DNA of 64,000 nucleotides from positions 570,328 to 634,327 of the forward strand of contig NZ_JARBUY010000004.1 of assembly GCF_028882255.1 (NCBI RefSeq). The letters run 5' to 3'. The position numbers were made by a program, and so were the translations under genes. The notes beneath the pieces were generated by a model, which saw only the letters and a list, made by a program, of their open reading frames with translations, did not search any database and was not told the DNA's origin. The DNA comes from Maribacter polysaccharolyticus. Its GTDB lineage: Bacteria; Bacteroidota; Bacteroidia; Flavobacteriales; Flavobacteriaceae. Numbering within the stretch: position 1 is the first letter of the stretch; each line of letters opens with the position of its first letter. This document shows, in pieces, positions 45,317 through 55,082 of the stretch.

Positions 45317-46114
45317 TCAGTCTTTCTTTACACTCAGGACAAGAACCGGAATCGGCACTGAAAACTCCGATTTACTGATGGTACTCTTTTCCCATAGTTT
45401 TACGAAGAAGCCCCTCTTTCTACGGAAAACACATAACAGATCGGGTTGTTTTGACCGAAAATGCTCCATGACCCCAAGATAGGTAGTCGGATTTTCCGTA
45501 ATCGTCAATTTAGAACAAAGGTCCATCAATGCCGTATTGATCCTTAGATCGTCATCGGTATACCCAGGGGTCTTCACCAAGAGCAAATTGATCACAGGGT
45601 CATGCTTCAACTTTATTTCTAACAGCGGGGCTAAAATACGTTTACGCCTTAGAACCCCCGATTTAAATGCCGTCAAAATACTTTTAAAAGGTTTATAGGT
45701 TGTCCCTTCTGGGACGATCAATGCCGGAATGTTGGTTGTTTTAATGATCTTTCCGGCGGTAACCCCTAAATAAAGATCCTCGTGTGCTTGGTTGCTTTTT
45801 GGGGATAGGATAATCAAATCAATACCCAATTCCCGGTCTATATCCCTGATCCCATCGACTATTTCCCCTTTATAGGTAGCGATGTTAATATCAACATTTT
45901 TGGAATCGACCTCTGAGATAATGGTCTTTAAACGCGCTTTTCCACTTTTTGCGAGCTTTTCGGAGATGTTGGCCAAACTCCCGGCTTTCGCACTAACGCT
46001 ATAAGCATCCATTACATAAACCTTTAATGAAAAGTCAGCGGCAAAATCAACGGCATATTGTAAAGTTTCAGTAACGTTGGGTAAGGTACCAATGGGCACA
46101 AGAATGTTCTGCAT
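45317..46114 (-). CDS. Universal stress protein family, two-domain
   Basis: 265 residues. The first UspA domain (1-140) starts with NILVPIGTLPNVTETLQYAVDFA and ends in GVTAGKIIKTTNIPALIVPEG, close to the G-x2-G-x9-GS/T ATP loop but with the second Gly/Ser part degenerate. A shorter second domain follows (150-265). Cytoplasmic stress protein; role unknown. Confidence 0.9.
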   Translation of the reverse strand: MQNILVPIGTLPNVTETLQYAVDFAADFSLKVYVMDAYSVSAKAGSLANISEKLAKSGKARLKTIISEVDSKNVDINIATYKGEIVDGIRDIDRELGIDLIILSPKSNQAHEDLYLGVTAGKIIKTTNIPALIVPEGTTYKPFKSILTAFKSGVLRRKRILAPLLEIKLKHDPVINLLLVKTPGYTDDDLRINTALMDLCSKLTITENPTTYLGVMEHFRSKQPDLLCVFRRKRGFFVKLWEKSTISKSEFSVPIPVLVLSVKKD

Positions 46115-46167
46115 AGCGGCAATTATTGATTAATACTTTAAATTTACGACTAAAATAAAACCTATTT

Positions 46168-46668
46168 GTGATTCGATTGGCAAAATTACCGGAAATTCAT
46201 GACATTTTAAATGTCACTAAATCATGTGCCGCTTTTATGGTCGAAAACGGCATTTATCAATGGAACGAACATTACCCTTCTAAAAACGCTTTTGAAAAGG
46301 ATATTGAACGATCCGAATTGTACGTTCTCGAAAACGGGGAACGCATCATCGGTACCATTGTAATTTCAACCCTGATGGATGAGGAGTATTTCCCCATTCA
46401 ATGGCTCACCCCTAATGAAAACAACCTATACGTTCACCGGTTGGCCATTCATCCCGACTACCAAGGGAAAGGATTCGCCCAAGAATTAATGGATTTTGCA
46501 GAAGACCATGCCCGAAAGAACGGCTTTGTCTCGGTTCGTTTGGATACCTTTAGCCAAAACAAACGCAACCAACGTTTTTATGAAACCCGGGGATATCGCA
46601 AGCTTGCCGATATCCACTTTCCAAAACAGAGTGAACATCCTTTTCATTGCTATGAACTGGTCTTATAA
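46168..46668 (+). CDS. GNAT family N-acetyltransferase
   Basis: 166 residues, GTG start. The acetyl-CoA motif A reads VHRLAIHPDYQGKGFAQELM (about 90-109; Q/RxxGxG/A as QGKGFA), with the C-terminal strand NQRFYETRGYRKL. Acceptor substrate unknown. It is followed 15 bp later by a MATE transporter and may be co-transcribed. Confidence 0.92.
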   Translation: MIRLAKLPEIHDILNVTKSCAAFMVENGIYQWNEHYPSKNAFEKDIERSELYVLENGERIIGTIVISTLMDEEYFPIQWLTPNENNLYVHRLAIHPDYQGKGFAQELMDFAEDHARKNGFVSVRLDTFSQNKRNQRFYETRGYRKLADIHFPKQSEHPFHCYELVL

Positions 46669-46683
46669 TCCATAATTTACCAT

Positions 46684-48018
46684 TTGAAAACAGTCGTAAA
46701 CTATAAAACCATCAATAAGCTGGCCATCCCGGCCACTATAGCGGGAATTGCCGAACCCATACTTTCGATTACCGATACGGCCATTGTTGGGAACATTCCC
46801 GTTGACGGGATCGAATCGCTCGCCGCAGCGGGGATCGTAGGTTCCTTTTTATCGATGTTGATATGGATATTGGGACAGACGCGAAGTGCAATTTCAGCTA
46901 TTATCTCCCAATATTTGGGCGCTGGCAAGCTGGAAGAGGTAAAGACCTTACCTGCCCAGGCCATTTTCCTGAATATCGTATTGAGTATCCTTATCCTGTT
47001 ATCGACCATATTCATTGTTGATGGGATTTTCCGTTTTATGAACGCCTCTGGTAAAATACTCCAATATTGCATCTCCTATTATTCCATCCGTGTGTGGGGC
47101 TTTCCGTTAACCTTGTTCGTATTTGCGGTCATGGGTATCTTCCGCGGCCTTCAAAACACCTATTACCCCATGCTGATCGCCATTGTAGGGGCGGTACTTA
47201 ATATTGGTCTCGACTTTTTATTGGTTTATGGTATCGACGGATTCATCCCCCCCATGTATCTGGAGGGTGCCGCTTGGGCCAGTCTAATTGCCCAAGCTAT
47301 AATGGCCCTGATGGCTTTTGGTTTTCTGATGACGAAAACCGACATCGGTCTTAAAATCCGTTTTCCACTTCATAAGGAATTGAATCGCTTGATCATCATG
47401 AGCCTCAATCTCTTCGTACGGGCCATAGCGCTGAATGTAGCCTTGATCTTAGCTGTTAGGGAAGCCACGGCACTGGGCGATAAATATATAGGTGCCCATA
47501 CCATTGCGATAAACCTTTGGCTGTTTTCCGCCTTCTTTATTGATGGATATGCGGCTGCGGGAAACATTATGGGAGGCCGGTTGTTAGGGGCCAAAGACTA
47601 CCATGGCCTTTGGTTGCTCGCGAAGCGGATAATGGTGTATGGTGGACTCGTAAGCTTGGCCCTTATGCTTGTTGGGTTCGTGTTCTACAAGCCCATCGGA
47701 CACATCTTCTCCAATGAGACCGCAGTGCTCCAAACCTTCTATAGTATCTTTTTTATAATCATCCTCGGTCTTCCCATGAACACTGTTGCTTTTGTTTTTG
47801 ATGGTGTTTTCAAAGGTCTGGGCGAAATGAAATACCTTAGGAATGTATTGTTGGCCGCAACCTTTTTGGGATTCGTCCCCATGCTGTTTTTGTCCAAATA
47901 CGCCCATTGGGGTTTATATGGTATTTGGATAGCACTCACCGTTTGGATGGTCATTCGCGGGGGCGCCTTGGTCTGGAAGTTTAGAAGAAAGTTTCGTCCG
48001 TTATTACAAAACACCTAA
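46684..48018 (+). CDS. MATE family efflux transporter (DinF-like)
   Basis: 444 residues with 12 TM helices in two repeats of six and a TTG start. The N-terminal conserved region LAIPATIAGIAEPILSITDTAIVG is typical of the DinF branch, which exports cationic compounds using Na+ or H+. Ion and substrate cannot be decided. It is followed 21 bp later by an enoyl-CoA hydratase gene. Confidence 0.93.
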   Translation: MKTVVNYKTINKLAIPATIAGIAEPILSITDTAIVGNIPVDGIESLAAAGIVGSFLSMLIWILGQTRSAISAIISQYLGAGKLEEVKTLPAQAIFLNIVLSILILLSTIFIVDGIFRFMNASGKILQYCISYYSIRVWGFPLTLFVFAVMGIFRGLQNTYYPMLIAIVGAVLNIGLDFLLVYGIDGFIPPMYLEGAAWASLIAQAIMALMAFGFLMTKTDIGLKIRFPLHKELNRLIIMSLNLFVRAIALNVALILAVREATALGDKYIGAHTIAINLWLFSAFFIDGYAAAGNIMGGRLLGAKDYHGLWLLAKRIMVYGGLVSLALMLVGFVFYKPIGHIFSNETAVLQTFYSIFFIIILGLPMNTVAFVFDGVFKGLGEMKYLRNVLLAATFLGFVPMLFLSKYAHWGLYGIWIALTVWMVIRGGALVWKFRRKFRPLLQNT

Positions 48019-48039
48019 TTTTGATTAAAATTAAATTTC

Positions 48040-48807
48040 ATGGCCACTACCAGGGAAAACGGAAGCCTTTATACTTCCATCGACCATAAAGTTGCTACGG
48101 TTGAATTCGGTCATCCGGCCGGTAATTCATTCGTTGCCGAGCTTTTGGACCGCCTAACCAAAGAAATCGACAAACTGTCGAATAATAAAGACATTACCGT
48201 TATCATTTTGCGTTCGGAAGGCAAAAGGGCTTTCTGCGCCGGAGCCTCCTTTGATGAATTAACGGCTTTGGAAAATCTGGAAGAAGGGAAAGTTTTCTTT
48301 AGCGGTTTTGCCCATGTCATCAATGCCATGCGTAAATGTAAAAAAGTCATTGTAGGGCGTGTTCAAGGGAAGACCGTTGGGGGTGGGGTCGGACTTGCGG
48401 CAGCATGTGACTATGTTTTTGCCACAGTGGATGCCTCGATCCGGCTATCCGAATTAACCATTGGTATTGCCCCCTTGGTGATTGCACCCGCAGTAAAACG
48501 AAAAATAGGAACGGCCGCCCTATCCGAACTCTCCTTGGCCCCTACCGAATGGCAAAATGCCTATTGGGCCAAAGAAAAAGGGTTGTTCGCTAAGGTCTTC
48601 GACTCTATCAAGGAAATGGACAAGGAGTTGGATTTTTTCACCCAACAATTATCGACGTACAATCCGGAAGCACTTTCTGAATGGAAGCAGGTACTTTGGG
48701 AAGGTACCGATCATTGGGATCGACTACTGACAGAACGGGCTTCAATTTCTGGGACATTGGCCCTATCCGATTTCACGAAAAATGCCTTATCCAAATACAA
48801 GAAATAA
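48040..48807 (+). CDS. Enoyl-CoA hydratase/isomerase family protein
   Basis: 255 residues, crotonase fold. The CoA-binding oxyanion-hole segments are CAGASFDELTAL (about 66-77) and VQGKTVGGGVGLAAACDY (about 105-122). The usual catalytic Glu of hydratases in the second segment is replaced by Val/Gly, while LSELTIGIAP supplies a Glu in the position used by the second hydratase base. Specific reaction not assignable. Confidence 0.88.
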   Translation: MATTRENGSLYTSIDHKVATVEFGHPAGNSFVAELLDRLTKEIDKLSNNKDITVIILRSEGKRAFCAGASFDELTALENLEEGKVFFSGFAHVINAMRKCKKVIVGRVQGKTVGGGVGLAAACDYVFATVDASIRLSELTIGIAPLVIAPAVKRKIGTAALSELSLAPTEWQNAYWAKEKGLFAKVFDSIKEMDKELDFFTQQLSTYNPEALSEWKQVLWEGTDHWDRLLTERASISGTLALSDFTKNALSKYKK

Positions 48808-48849
48808 TAAACTTAAAACAAGACCGTTTTAATTAGCATAAATACAGAT

Positions 48850-48963
48850 ATGGAACTATTGAACTTCTTAAATGGAAACTTTATTTTCCCCTTATTGGTA
48901 TTATTCATTGTAATTGCCTATTTCGTCAACCGCGTTCGATCTCGAAGAAAATATAAAAGGTAA
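48850..48963 (+). CDS. Small single-TM membrane protein, 37 residues
   Basis: The frame MELLNFLNGN followed by a hydrophobic helix (FIFPLLVLFIVIAYFV) and a basic tail NRVRSRRKYKR. This positive-inside topology is a strong coding sign for so short a frame. It lies 42 bp after the enoyl-CoA hydratase gene on the same strand. Function unknown. Confidence 0.6.
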   Translation: MELLNFLNGNFIFPLLVLFIVIAYFVNRVRSRRKYKR

Positions 48964-49211
48964 ACCCGCTTTAACCAACTTCAGTACAGGACCACTTCCT
49001 CCAATGCCATGTGGTTCTTTTTCTATACATTCCATTTTTCAATCGTCCTACTCCCAATGGCTGCATACCCAACAATTTTTGGCTAAAGGCACAAAACCGA
49101 TAGCTACCTTGGTCCTGTCCCTGCTCTTTATAAAGTCGTGGATATTGCATCAATTGGTTTAGATTGCTGTAATACTTCAGTATATTTGGTTTTTCCAATA
49201 AACCAACGATT

Positions 49212-50372
49212 ATGCTTTCTCCAAGCTTACTGCTAAAGACAATTCCCTATTTTATCCTTATGATCATGACCAGTTTTGGTCAACCCCATAAGAGTGCTGA
49301 ACACCCTCTAAACAATGATGAAACCAAACCACTGAAGGTGGGGATAATAGGGTTGGTCCATGATCATGTACACTGGGTATTAGGAAGGGAAAAGATCGGG
49401 GACATAGAGATTGTCGGTATTGTGGAGCCCAACACGGCATTGGCCAAAAAGTACAGCAAGCAATACGGATTTTCGATGGATTTGGTTTTTAGTTCGATGC
49501 AAGAAATGGCCAAAACCACAAAACCGGAGGCGGTGATGGCCTTCAACACGGTTTACGGACATTTGGAAGTGGTGGAGTTCTTTGCCCCTAAAGGAATCCA
49601 TATTATGGTTGAAAAACCCATGGCCGTCAATGTGGACCACGCCAAAAAAATGATCGACCTGGCAAAAAAGCACCAAATCCATTTAATGACCAATTATGAA
49701 ACCACATGGTATGGTAGTCATGCCAAGGCTTTCGATATTATTGAAGAAGGCAATACCATAGGGGACATCGGAAAAATAGTCTTTAATACCGGTCACCCGG
49801 GACCCAAAGAAATCGGCTGTAGTAAGGAATTTCTAGCGTGGCTGACCGACCCCGTATTGAACGGTGGAGGTGCCTTGCCCGATTTTGGTTGCTATGGAGC
49901 CAACCTATCCACATACCTTATGAAGGGGGAAACGCCGGAAACGGTCACCTGCGTAACCCAACAAACAAAACCTGATATATACCCTAAGGTCGAGGATGAT
50001 GCGATCATTGTTTTGACCTATCCCAAAACCCAAGTCGTTATCCAAGCCTCGTGGAACTGGACGTATGGCAGAAAGGATATGTCCGTTTACGGAAAAAATG
50101 GCTATGTGATTTGTACGAATAATGAGGATATGAAAATCATGGCAAATGGGAAAGATGAACCAATATCGATTAAAGCAGATCCCTTACCCAAAGGAATACA
50201 TGATCCTTTTGCCTATTTTTCGAAACTGGTAAGGGAAGACGTTCCTGTTAAAAGATTTGATCTGGGGTCCATGGAGAACAATATGATCGTGGTTCAAATT
50301 TTGGAAGCTGCCAAACATGCTTCCGAAACGGGGAAAACCGTGGTTTGGGATGATTTCTTTGTTGAGGAATGA
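49212..50372 (+). CDS. Gfo/Idh/MocA family oxidoreductase, exported
   Basis: 386 residues. A signal-like N-terminus (LLLKTIPYFILMIMTSFG) precedes the Rossmann domain with KVGIIGLVHDHVHWVLG (about 40-56) and the family motif VEKPMAVN (about 134-141). The C-terminal alpha/beta substrate domain follows. Exported NAD(P)-dependent or cofactor-retaining oxidoreductases of this type act on sugars in Bacteroidota. The preceding 250-bp gap holds no gene. Confidence 0.9.
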   Translation: MLSPSLLLKTIPYFILMIMTSFGQPHKSAEHPLNNDETKPLKVGIIGLVHDHVHWVLGREKIGDIEIVGIVEPNTALAKKYSKQYGFSMDLVFSSMQEMAKTTKPEAVMAFNTVYGHLEVVEFFAPKGIHIMVEKPMAVNVDHAKKMIDLAKKHQIHLMTNYETTWYGSHAKAFDIIEEGNTIGDIGKIVFNTGHPGPKEIGCSKEFLAWLTDPVLNGGGALPDFGCYGANLSTYLMKGETPETVTCVTQQTKPDIYPKVEDDAIIVLTYPKTQVVIQASWNWTYGRKDMSVYGKNGYVICTNNEDMKIMANGKDEPISIKADPLPKGIHDPFAYFSKLVREDVPVKRFDLGSMENNMIVVQILEAAKHASETGKTVVWDDFFVEE

Positions 50373-50427
50373 ATTTGAATTGGTTACATGACTGCCCTAA
50401 GAGCAAAGAGTGTCGCAATAAAATTAT

Positions 50428-51288
50428 GTGAATTTGAATAAATTATTTCGATTTCTGAACCAACCCTATCCCTTTTACTTTGAGGGAAAGACCTTTTATA
50501 CCCTTTTGGTCCTGGTATTCCTGATGTCCTTTGGTTTCAACTATTTCTTTGAGCCCTTTAATGTATATGTGCCAGAGCACAAAATGGATTATTTTTTTAT
50601 CTCTTTGGTCCATGCCCTGGTCACCATCGTCGTGTTTTTCATCCTATTCTTGGGCCTTAAACTTTTGCCCGAACTGGTTGAAAAGTGGAATGTTTGCAAA
50701 GAAATCCTGTTTTTAAGCTCCTTTTTGTTCTTGGTGGGCATAGGACAATTTTTGATCCGTGATCTTATTTACGACAACCCCAATAATTGGTCCTGGTCGT
50801 ATTTGTTGGAGGAACTACGGAATACCTTTTTGGTCGGTATCCTCTTTGTGGCCATTTTGGTTCCATCGAATTTCAACCACCTGTACCGTAAAAACCAAAA
50901 TAGGGCCAAGAAATTATCCCCGATAACCAAAAAACCGGAAAACGCCAACATCCATATCGTAACCGATGTAAAAGGCGATGATTTCAATTTGGATTTGACC
51001 CATTTCCTGTATGCCAAGGCCGATAGGAATTATGCGGAAATATTTTTGCGGACGAAAGACGGCATTGACAAAAAACTGAAGAGGATCTCCATTAAAAATT
51101 TGGAGTCCCAATTGCAACCCTATGGGAATATCTCAAGAACACATCGTTCCTATATCGTCAACCTCAACCACATTGTCAAGATAGCCGGCAATGCACAAGG
51201 GTATAAATTGTCGCTAAAAACTTCCGGAAGTACCGTTCCGGTTTCCCGATCTTACATCCCAAGACTTGAAGAAAGCCTAAAGTCCTAG
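50428..51288 (+). CDS. LytTR-family transcriptional regulator with membrane domain
   Basis: 286 residues, GTG start. Four TM helices (about 22-42, 55-80, 90-112, 128-148) are followed by a linker and a C-terminal LytTR DNA-binding domain (about 185-284) with NYAEIFLRTKDG and ISRTHRSYIVNLNHI. It lacks a receiver domain, so it is a one-component membrane-bound regulator. The adjacent acyltransferase gene, 99 bp downstream, is a possible target. Confidence 0.92.
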   Translation: MNLNKLFRFLNQPYPFYFEGKTFYTLLVLVFLMSFGFNYFFEPFNVYVPEHKMDYFFISLVHALVTIVVFFILFLGLKLLPELVEKWNVCKEILFLSSFLFLVGIGQFLIRDLIYDNPNNWSWSYLLEELRNTFLVGILFVAILVPSNFNHLYRKNQNRAKKLSPITKKPENANIHIVTDVKGDDFNLDLTHFLYAKADRNYAEIFLRTKDGIDKKLKRISIKNLESQLQPYGNISRTHRSYIVNLNHIVKIAGNAQGYKLSLKTSGSTVPVSRSYIPRLEESLKS

Positions 51289-51360
51289 GTATATACCTTG
51301 TTCTTTATACCAAAAGTTTGTCACCCGTCCCAAGTTTATGGGCTGCACATGTTTTGCCCT

Positions 51361-51368
51361 TACCTTTG
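51361..51368 (+). promoter_or_regulatory. -7 box TACCTTTG of the acyltransferase gene
   Basis: Perfect TAnnTTTG, 18 bp before ATG 51387. It supports this start over the upstream Met at 51318, whose codon would precede the box. Confidence 0.65.
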
Positions 51369-51386
51369 AGGTCAAATATTTTGATC

Positions 51387-52505
51387 ATGCGCAGACACGA
51401 TTTGGATTGGCTAAGGGTTTTCGTTTTCGGACTACTTATTTTATATCATGTAGGCATGTTCTTTGTTCCGTGGGGGTTTCATATTAAAAACAATTCCATC
51501 CATAGGGGATTGATCTATCCCATGTTGTTTGTAAACCAATGGCGCTTGCCCATCCTATTTGTGATTTCGGGTATGGGGACGTACTTTGCCCTCAATAAAA
51601 GAAGCGGGAAACAATTTGCCGTGGAACGTATTGTCAGGTTGTTCATACCCTTGGTGGTCGGGATGCTTTTGATCGTGCCGCCCCAGGTGTATATTGAACG
51701 ATTGGCCAACGGTGAATTTCTTGGGGGCTATTTTGACTTTTGGCCGTCAGAAGCGTTCCTTGGTGTTTATCCGGAAGGTAATCTGAGCTGGCACCACCTT
51801 TGGTTCTTGCCGTATTTGCTGAGTTATTCCTTGCTCTTGGTTCCCTTGTTCCTATACCTTAAAAAACATCCCGGACTAAAGTTCATCCAATGGGTCAAAA
51901 GAGTGGTATCCTCTCGATTTGGACTCTTTTGGTGCATTGTTCCCCTCTATTTGTGCGAGGCCTTTTTAGAGCCCTTTTTCAATGTTACCCATGCCCTGAT
52001 TGATGACTGGTTCAATTTTATCAGTTCAATGTTCCTTTTCTTCTTTGGCTTTTTATTGATTATGGTCAAGGAGGAATTTTGGAATACGGTACAAACCCAT
52101 CGCCATACCTATTTGATGTGCGGTGTTTTGGGTTTTGCGATTTTATTGACCCTGATCTTCGGTTTTGAGGATTCCATCCTACGGCATTTTACGGAGGCAT
52201 TTGTAAAGGTTTTCAATATCTGGGCTTGGATCTTGGCCCTTTTCGGCTATGCCGCCAAACACCTCAATAAACCGAGCTCCCTACTTTCTTATGCCAATGA
52301 GGCGGTTTACCCCTTCTATATACTCCATCAGACCATTACGATCCTTATCGGATATTATCTGATGGATCTTTCTTGGGGCTTACTACCTAAGTTCACCTTA
52401 CTGACCGTGGGTACCTTCCTCGGTTCATGGATTATTTATGAATTTGGCATAAGGAGGTGGAAATTGATCCGTCCATGCTTCGGATTGAAGTTAAAGAGGC
52501 AATAG
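51387..52505 (+). CDS. Acyltransferase 3 family membrane protein
   Basis: 372 residues from MRRHDLDWLRVFVFG. About ten TM helices; the family signature is RxxDxLR-like at the N-terminus and HHLWFLPYLLSYSLLL near residue 140 matches the OpgC/acyltransferase-3 pattern. It transfers acyl groups to exported glycans or lipids at the inner membrane. The start is chosen because of the -7 box at 51361-51368. Confidence 0.92.
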   Translation: MRRHDLDWLRVFVFGLLILYHVGMFFVPWGFHIKNNSIHRGLIYPMLFVNQWRLPILFVISGMGTYFALNKRSGKQFAVERIVRLFIPLVVGMLLIVPPQVYIERLANGEFLGGYFDFWPSEAFLGVYPEGNLSWHHLWFLPYLLSYSLLLVPLFLYLKKHPGLKFIQWVKRVVSSRFGLFWCIVPLYLCEAFLEPFFNVTHALIDDWFNFISSMFLFFFGFLLIMVKEEFWNTVQTHRHTYLMCGVLGFAILLTLIFGFEDSILRHFTEAFVKVFNIWAWILALFGYAAKHLNKPSSLLSYANEAVYPFYILHQTITILIGYYLMDLSWGLLPKFTLLTVGTFLGSWIIYEFGIRRWKLIRPCFGLKLKRQ

Positions 52506-52506
52506 T

Positions 52507-52538
52507 TTGGCGTGCAGTTTAAAGAAAAACTACCTTTG
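52507..52538 (+). promoter_or_regulatory. Promoter TTG-N21-TACCTTTG of the QueD/PTPS gene
   Basis: TTG at 52507-52509, 21 bp, TACCTTTG at 52531-52538, then 17 bp to the ATG at 52556. Very good fit to the flavobacterial consensus. The TTG begins 2 bp after the acyltransferase stop. Confidence 0.8.
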
Positions 52539-52555
52539 CACTTTAATTTAATGGA

Positions 52556-53005
52556 ATGAGTACTATTAGGATCACCAAGCAATTTACCTTTGAAACGGGC
52601 CACGCACTCTATGGGTATGATGGTAAATGCAGAAATGTACACGGACACAGTTATAAACTTTCGGTCACGGTCATCGGAACCCCGATAACGGATACTTCCC
52701 ATGTGAAATTGGGTATGGTCATCGATTTTGGGGATCTTAAGAAAATCGTTAAGGAAGAAATCGTAAATCCATTTGACCATGCGACCGTTTTCAATAAGAA
52801 CACACCCCATCTTGAATTGGCCGAGGAATTGATGCGTCGTGACCACAATGTTATCTTGGCCGATTACCAACCGACCAGTGAGAATATGGTCATCGATTTT
52901 GCTGAAAAAATCAAAGCCAGACTGCCTAAAACCATTCAACTACACTCTTTAAGGCTCCAGGAAACCGAAACTTCCTTCGCGGAGTGGTTTGCTTCCGACA
53001 ATTAA
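52556..53005 (+). CDS. 6-pyruvoyl tetrahydropterin synthase / QueD family protein
   Basis: 149 residues. Zinc His residues: His16 in ETGHALYGY, His29 and His31 in CRNVHGHSYK; catalytic Cys25 in GKCRNVHGH. MVIDFGDLK (about 57-65) and FDHATVF follow. QueD makes 6-carboxy-tetrahydropterin for queuosine; PTPS makes pyruvoyl-tetrahydropterin. Other queuosine genes are not in the window. Confidence 0.93.
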   Translation: MSTIRITKQFTFETGHALYGYDGKCRNVHGHSYKLSVTVIGTPITDTSHVKLGMVIDFGDLKKIVKEEIVNPFDHATVFNKNTPHLELAEELMRRDHNVILADYQPTSENMVIDFAEKIKARLPKTIQLHSLRLQETETSFAEWFASDN

Positions 53006-53040
53006 AGGGCCGAAGGGATTTTCCTATATTTACGACACCA

Positions 53041-53802
53041 ATGAAACCAATCAACATCCCCAAAGGCAAAAAAGTCTACTTCGCCAGTGATAACCATCTG
53101 GGAGCACCTACCATGGAGAAGAGTTTGGTCCGTGAAAAGAAATTCGTGGCTTGGTTGGATGAGGTCAAGAAAGATGCCGCAGCGATATTTTTACTCGGTG
53201 ATCTTTTTGATTTTTGGTTTGAATACAAAACGGTCGTCCCCAAAGGGTTTACCCGTACCTTGGGTAAACTTGCCGAAATTACGGATTCCGGCATCCCTGT
53301 ATTTTATTTTGTGGGCAACCATGACCTATGGATGAACGGGTATTTTGAAGAGGAATTGAATATTCCCGTTTATCACAAACCCCAGCAATTCATCATTAAT
53401 GACACTAAGGTCTTTATTGGTCATGGTGATGGTCTCGGTCCGGATGACCTCGGGTTTAAACGCATGAAAAAGGTCTTCACCAATCCGGTGGCCAAATGGT
53501 TTTTTAAATGGTTGCATCCCGATTTGGGCGTACGCTTGGGAAAATACCTTTCCGTAAGGAACAAATTGATTTCCGGTGATGACGATGTCAAATTTCTCGG
53601 GGAAGACAAAGAATGGTTGGTTCAATATTGTCACCGAAAACTGGAAGGGGATCATTATGATTATTTTGTATTCGGGCATCGCCATCTACCCTTGGAAATC
53701 GATCTGAACGAAAAATCGAAATATATAAACCTTGGGGATTGGCTTTCTTATTTCACGTATGGTGTTTTTGATGGGGAAAGTTTTTCCCTGCAAAAGTTCT
53801 AG
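53041..53802 (+). CDS. lpxH: UDP-2,3-diacylglucosamine diphosphatase
   Basis: 253 residues from ATG 53041 (MKPINIPKGKKVYFASDNHLG); the frame opens earlier but that part overlaps the preceding gene. Metallophosphoesterase motifs: SDNHLG (16-21), GDLFDFWFE (about 52), GNHDLW (about 91), HGDGLG (about 125), GHRHLPLE (about 217). The GDLFDFW and D-F-W spacing is typical of LpxH, which hydrolyses UDP-diacylglucosamine in lipid A synthesis. Confidence 0.9.
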   Translation: MKPINIPKGKKVYFASDNHLGAPTMEKSLVREKKFVAWLDEVKKDAAAIFLLGDLFDFWFEYKTVVPKGFTRTLGKLAEITDSGIPVFYFVGNHDLWMNGYFEEELNIPVYHKPQQFIINDTKVFIGHGDGLGPDDLGFKRMKKVFTNPVAKWFFKWLHPDLGVRLGKYLSVRNKLISGDDDVKFLGEDKEWLVQYCHRKLEGDHYDYFVFGHRHLPLEIDLNEKSKYINLGDWLSYFTYGVFDGESFSLQKF

Positions 53803-53803
53803 C

Positions 53804-55063
53804 TCATTCGGTCACTGCATGTGCTTCAACATCCTTTCGCAGATCCAATCTCCTGAATGAAGGTAAGGCAAAGGTGGTGATCCCTACCGTCAACAGGGTC
53901 ATACAACCGCCAAATACCACGGCAGTCACCGTGCCCATCAACTTGGCCGTAGCCCCGCTTTCAAAGGCACCAAGTTCATTGGAAGATCCCACGAACATGG
54001 AATTCACCGAAGCTACCCGTCCCCGCATATGATCAGGGGTCTTTAATTGCAGTATCGTCTGTCGTATGATCATCGAAACACCGTCAACCGCCCCACTTAC
54101 GAATAAAGCCCCTACCGACAACCAAAAAGAAGTGGATATCCCAAAAACAATGATACAGACCCCGAAAAAGAAAATGGCCAACAGCAATTTCTTACCTGCA
54201 TTCCTATACAGTGGAAACCGTGTTGAACCCACCATGGTCAATGCCGCCCCTACCGCCGGTGCCGCCCTTAGAATACCGAACCCCTCAGCACCTACATGCA
54301 GGATATCCTGGGCATAAACGGGAAGCAGTGCTATAGCCCCACCAAAAAGTACGGCAATCATATCAAGGGTAAGTGCGCCCAAAATGGCCTTGGTTTTAAA
54401 AACGAATTGAATACCTTCCTTTAAACTTTGAAAAACCGGTTCCCCGATTTTCGGATTCAAGATCGGTTTTCGCGATATACGGGAAATGGCCGTTAGGGCT
54501 ATCAACGTACAAAAGAAAATCAAGCACATCGACCAATGAACCCCGATAAGACCAATTGAAAATCCAGCGGTGGCCGGTCCCAATACCGAAGCCAGTTGCC
54601 AGGTCGTACTGCTCCAAGTAGCCGCATTCGGATATAACTTCTTGGGAACGAGCAAAGCCATTAACGAGAAAATCGTCGGACCTAAAAATGCCCTGACTAT
54701 TCCGCCGAAAAAGACCAAAACATAAATAGACCAGAGAATGGTTTTTTGGGAAACCTTCGTAGAAAGATCGGGCCAACTTAAAACAAAAAGCCCTAGACTG
54801 ATCATCGAAAAACCAAATAGACACTTGATCAATAAATTCCGCTTTTCTTTTTGATCGACGATATGGCCGGCAAACAAGGCCATGGAAACTGCGGGGATTA
54901 CCTCCATAAGTCCGATGATCCCAAGGGATAGCGGGTCTTTGGTCAGTGAATACACTTGCCACTCTATTACGATAAATTGCATGGCCCAGGCGAAAACCAT
55001 GGCAAAACGGGCTCCAAGAAATATATTGAACTCCTTAATTTTCAATGCGGCATACGGATCCAT
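53804..55063 (-). CDS. MFS transporter, DHA3/EntS-like
   Basis: 419 residues, 12 TM helices. The loop after TM2 is GHIVDQKEKRN, in place of the MFS motif A. The family of small-molecule exporters like EntS fits by length and topology. Convergent with lpxH (stop codons 1 bp apart). Substrate unknown. Confidence 0.88.
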   Translation of the reverse strand: MDPYAALKIKEFNIFLGARFAMVFAWAMQFIVIEWQVYSLTKDPLSLGIIGLMEVIPAVSMALFAGHIVDQKEKRNLLIKCLFGFSMISLGLFVLSWPDLSTKVSQKTILWSIYVLVFFGGIVRAFLGPTIFSLMALLVPKKLYPNAATWSSTTWQLASVLGPATAGFSIGLIGVHWSMCLIFFCTLIALTAISRISRKPILNPKIGEPVFQSLKEGIQFVFKTKAILGALTLDMIAVLFGGAIALLPVYAQDILHVGAEGFGILRAAPAVGAALTMVGSTRFPLYRNAGKKLLLAIFFFGVCIIVFGISTSFWLSVGALFVSGAVDGVSMIIRQTILQLKTPDHMRGRVASVNSMFVGSSNELGAFESGATAKLMGTVTAVVFGGCMTLLTVGITTFALPSFRRLDLRKDVEAHAVTE

Positions 55064-55082
55064 TCACAAAACCTATTGGGGA

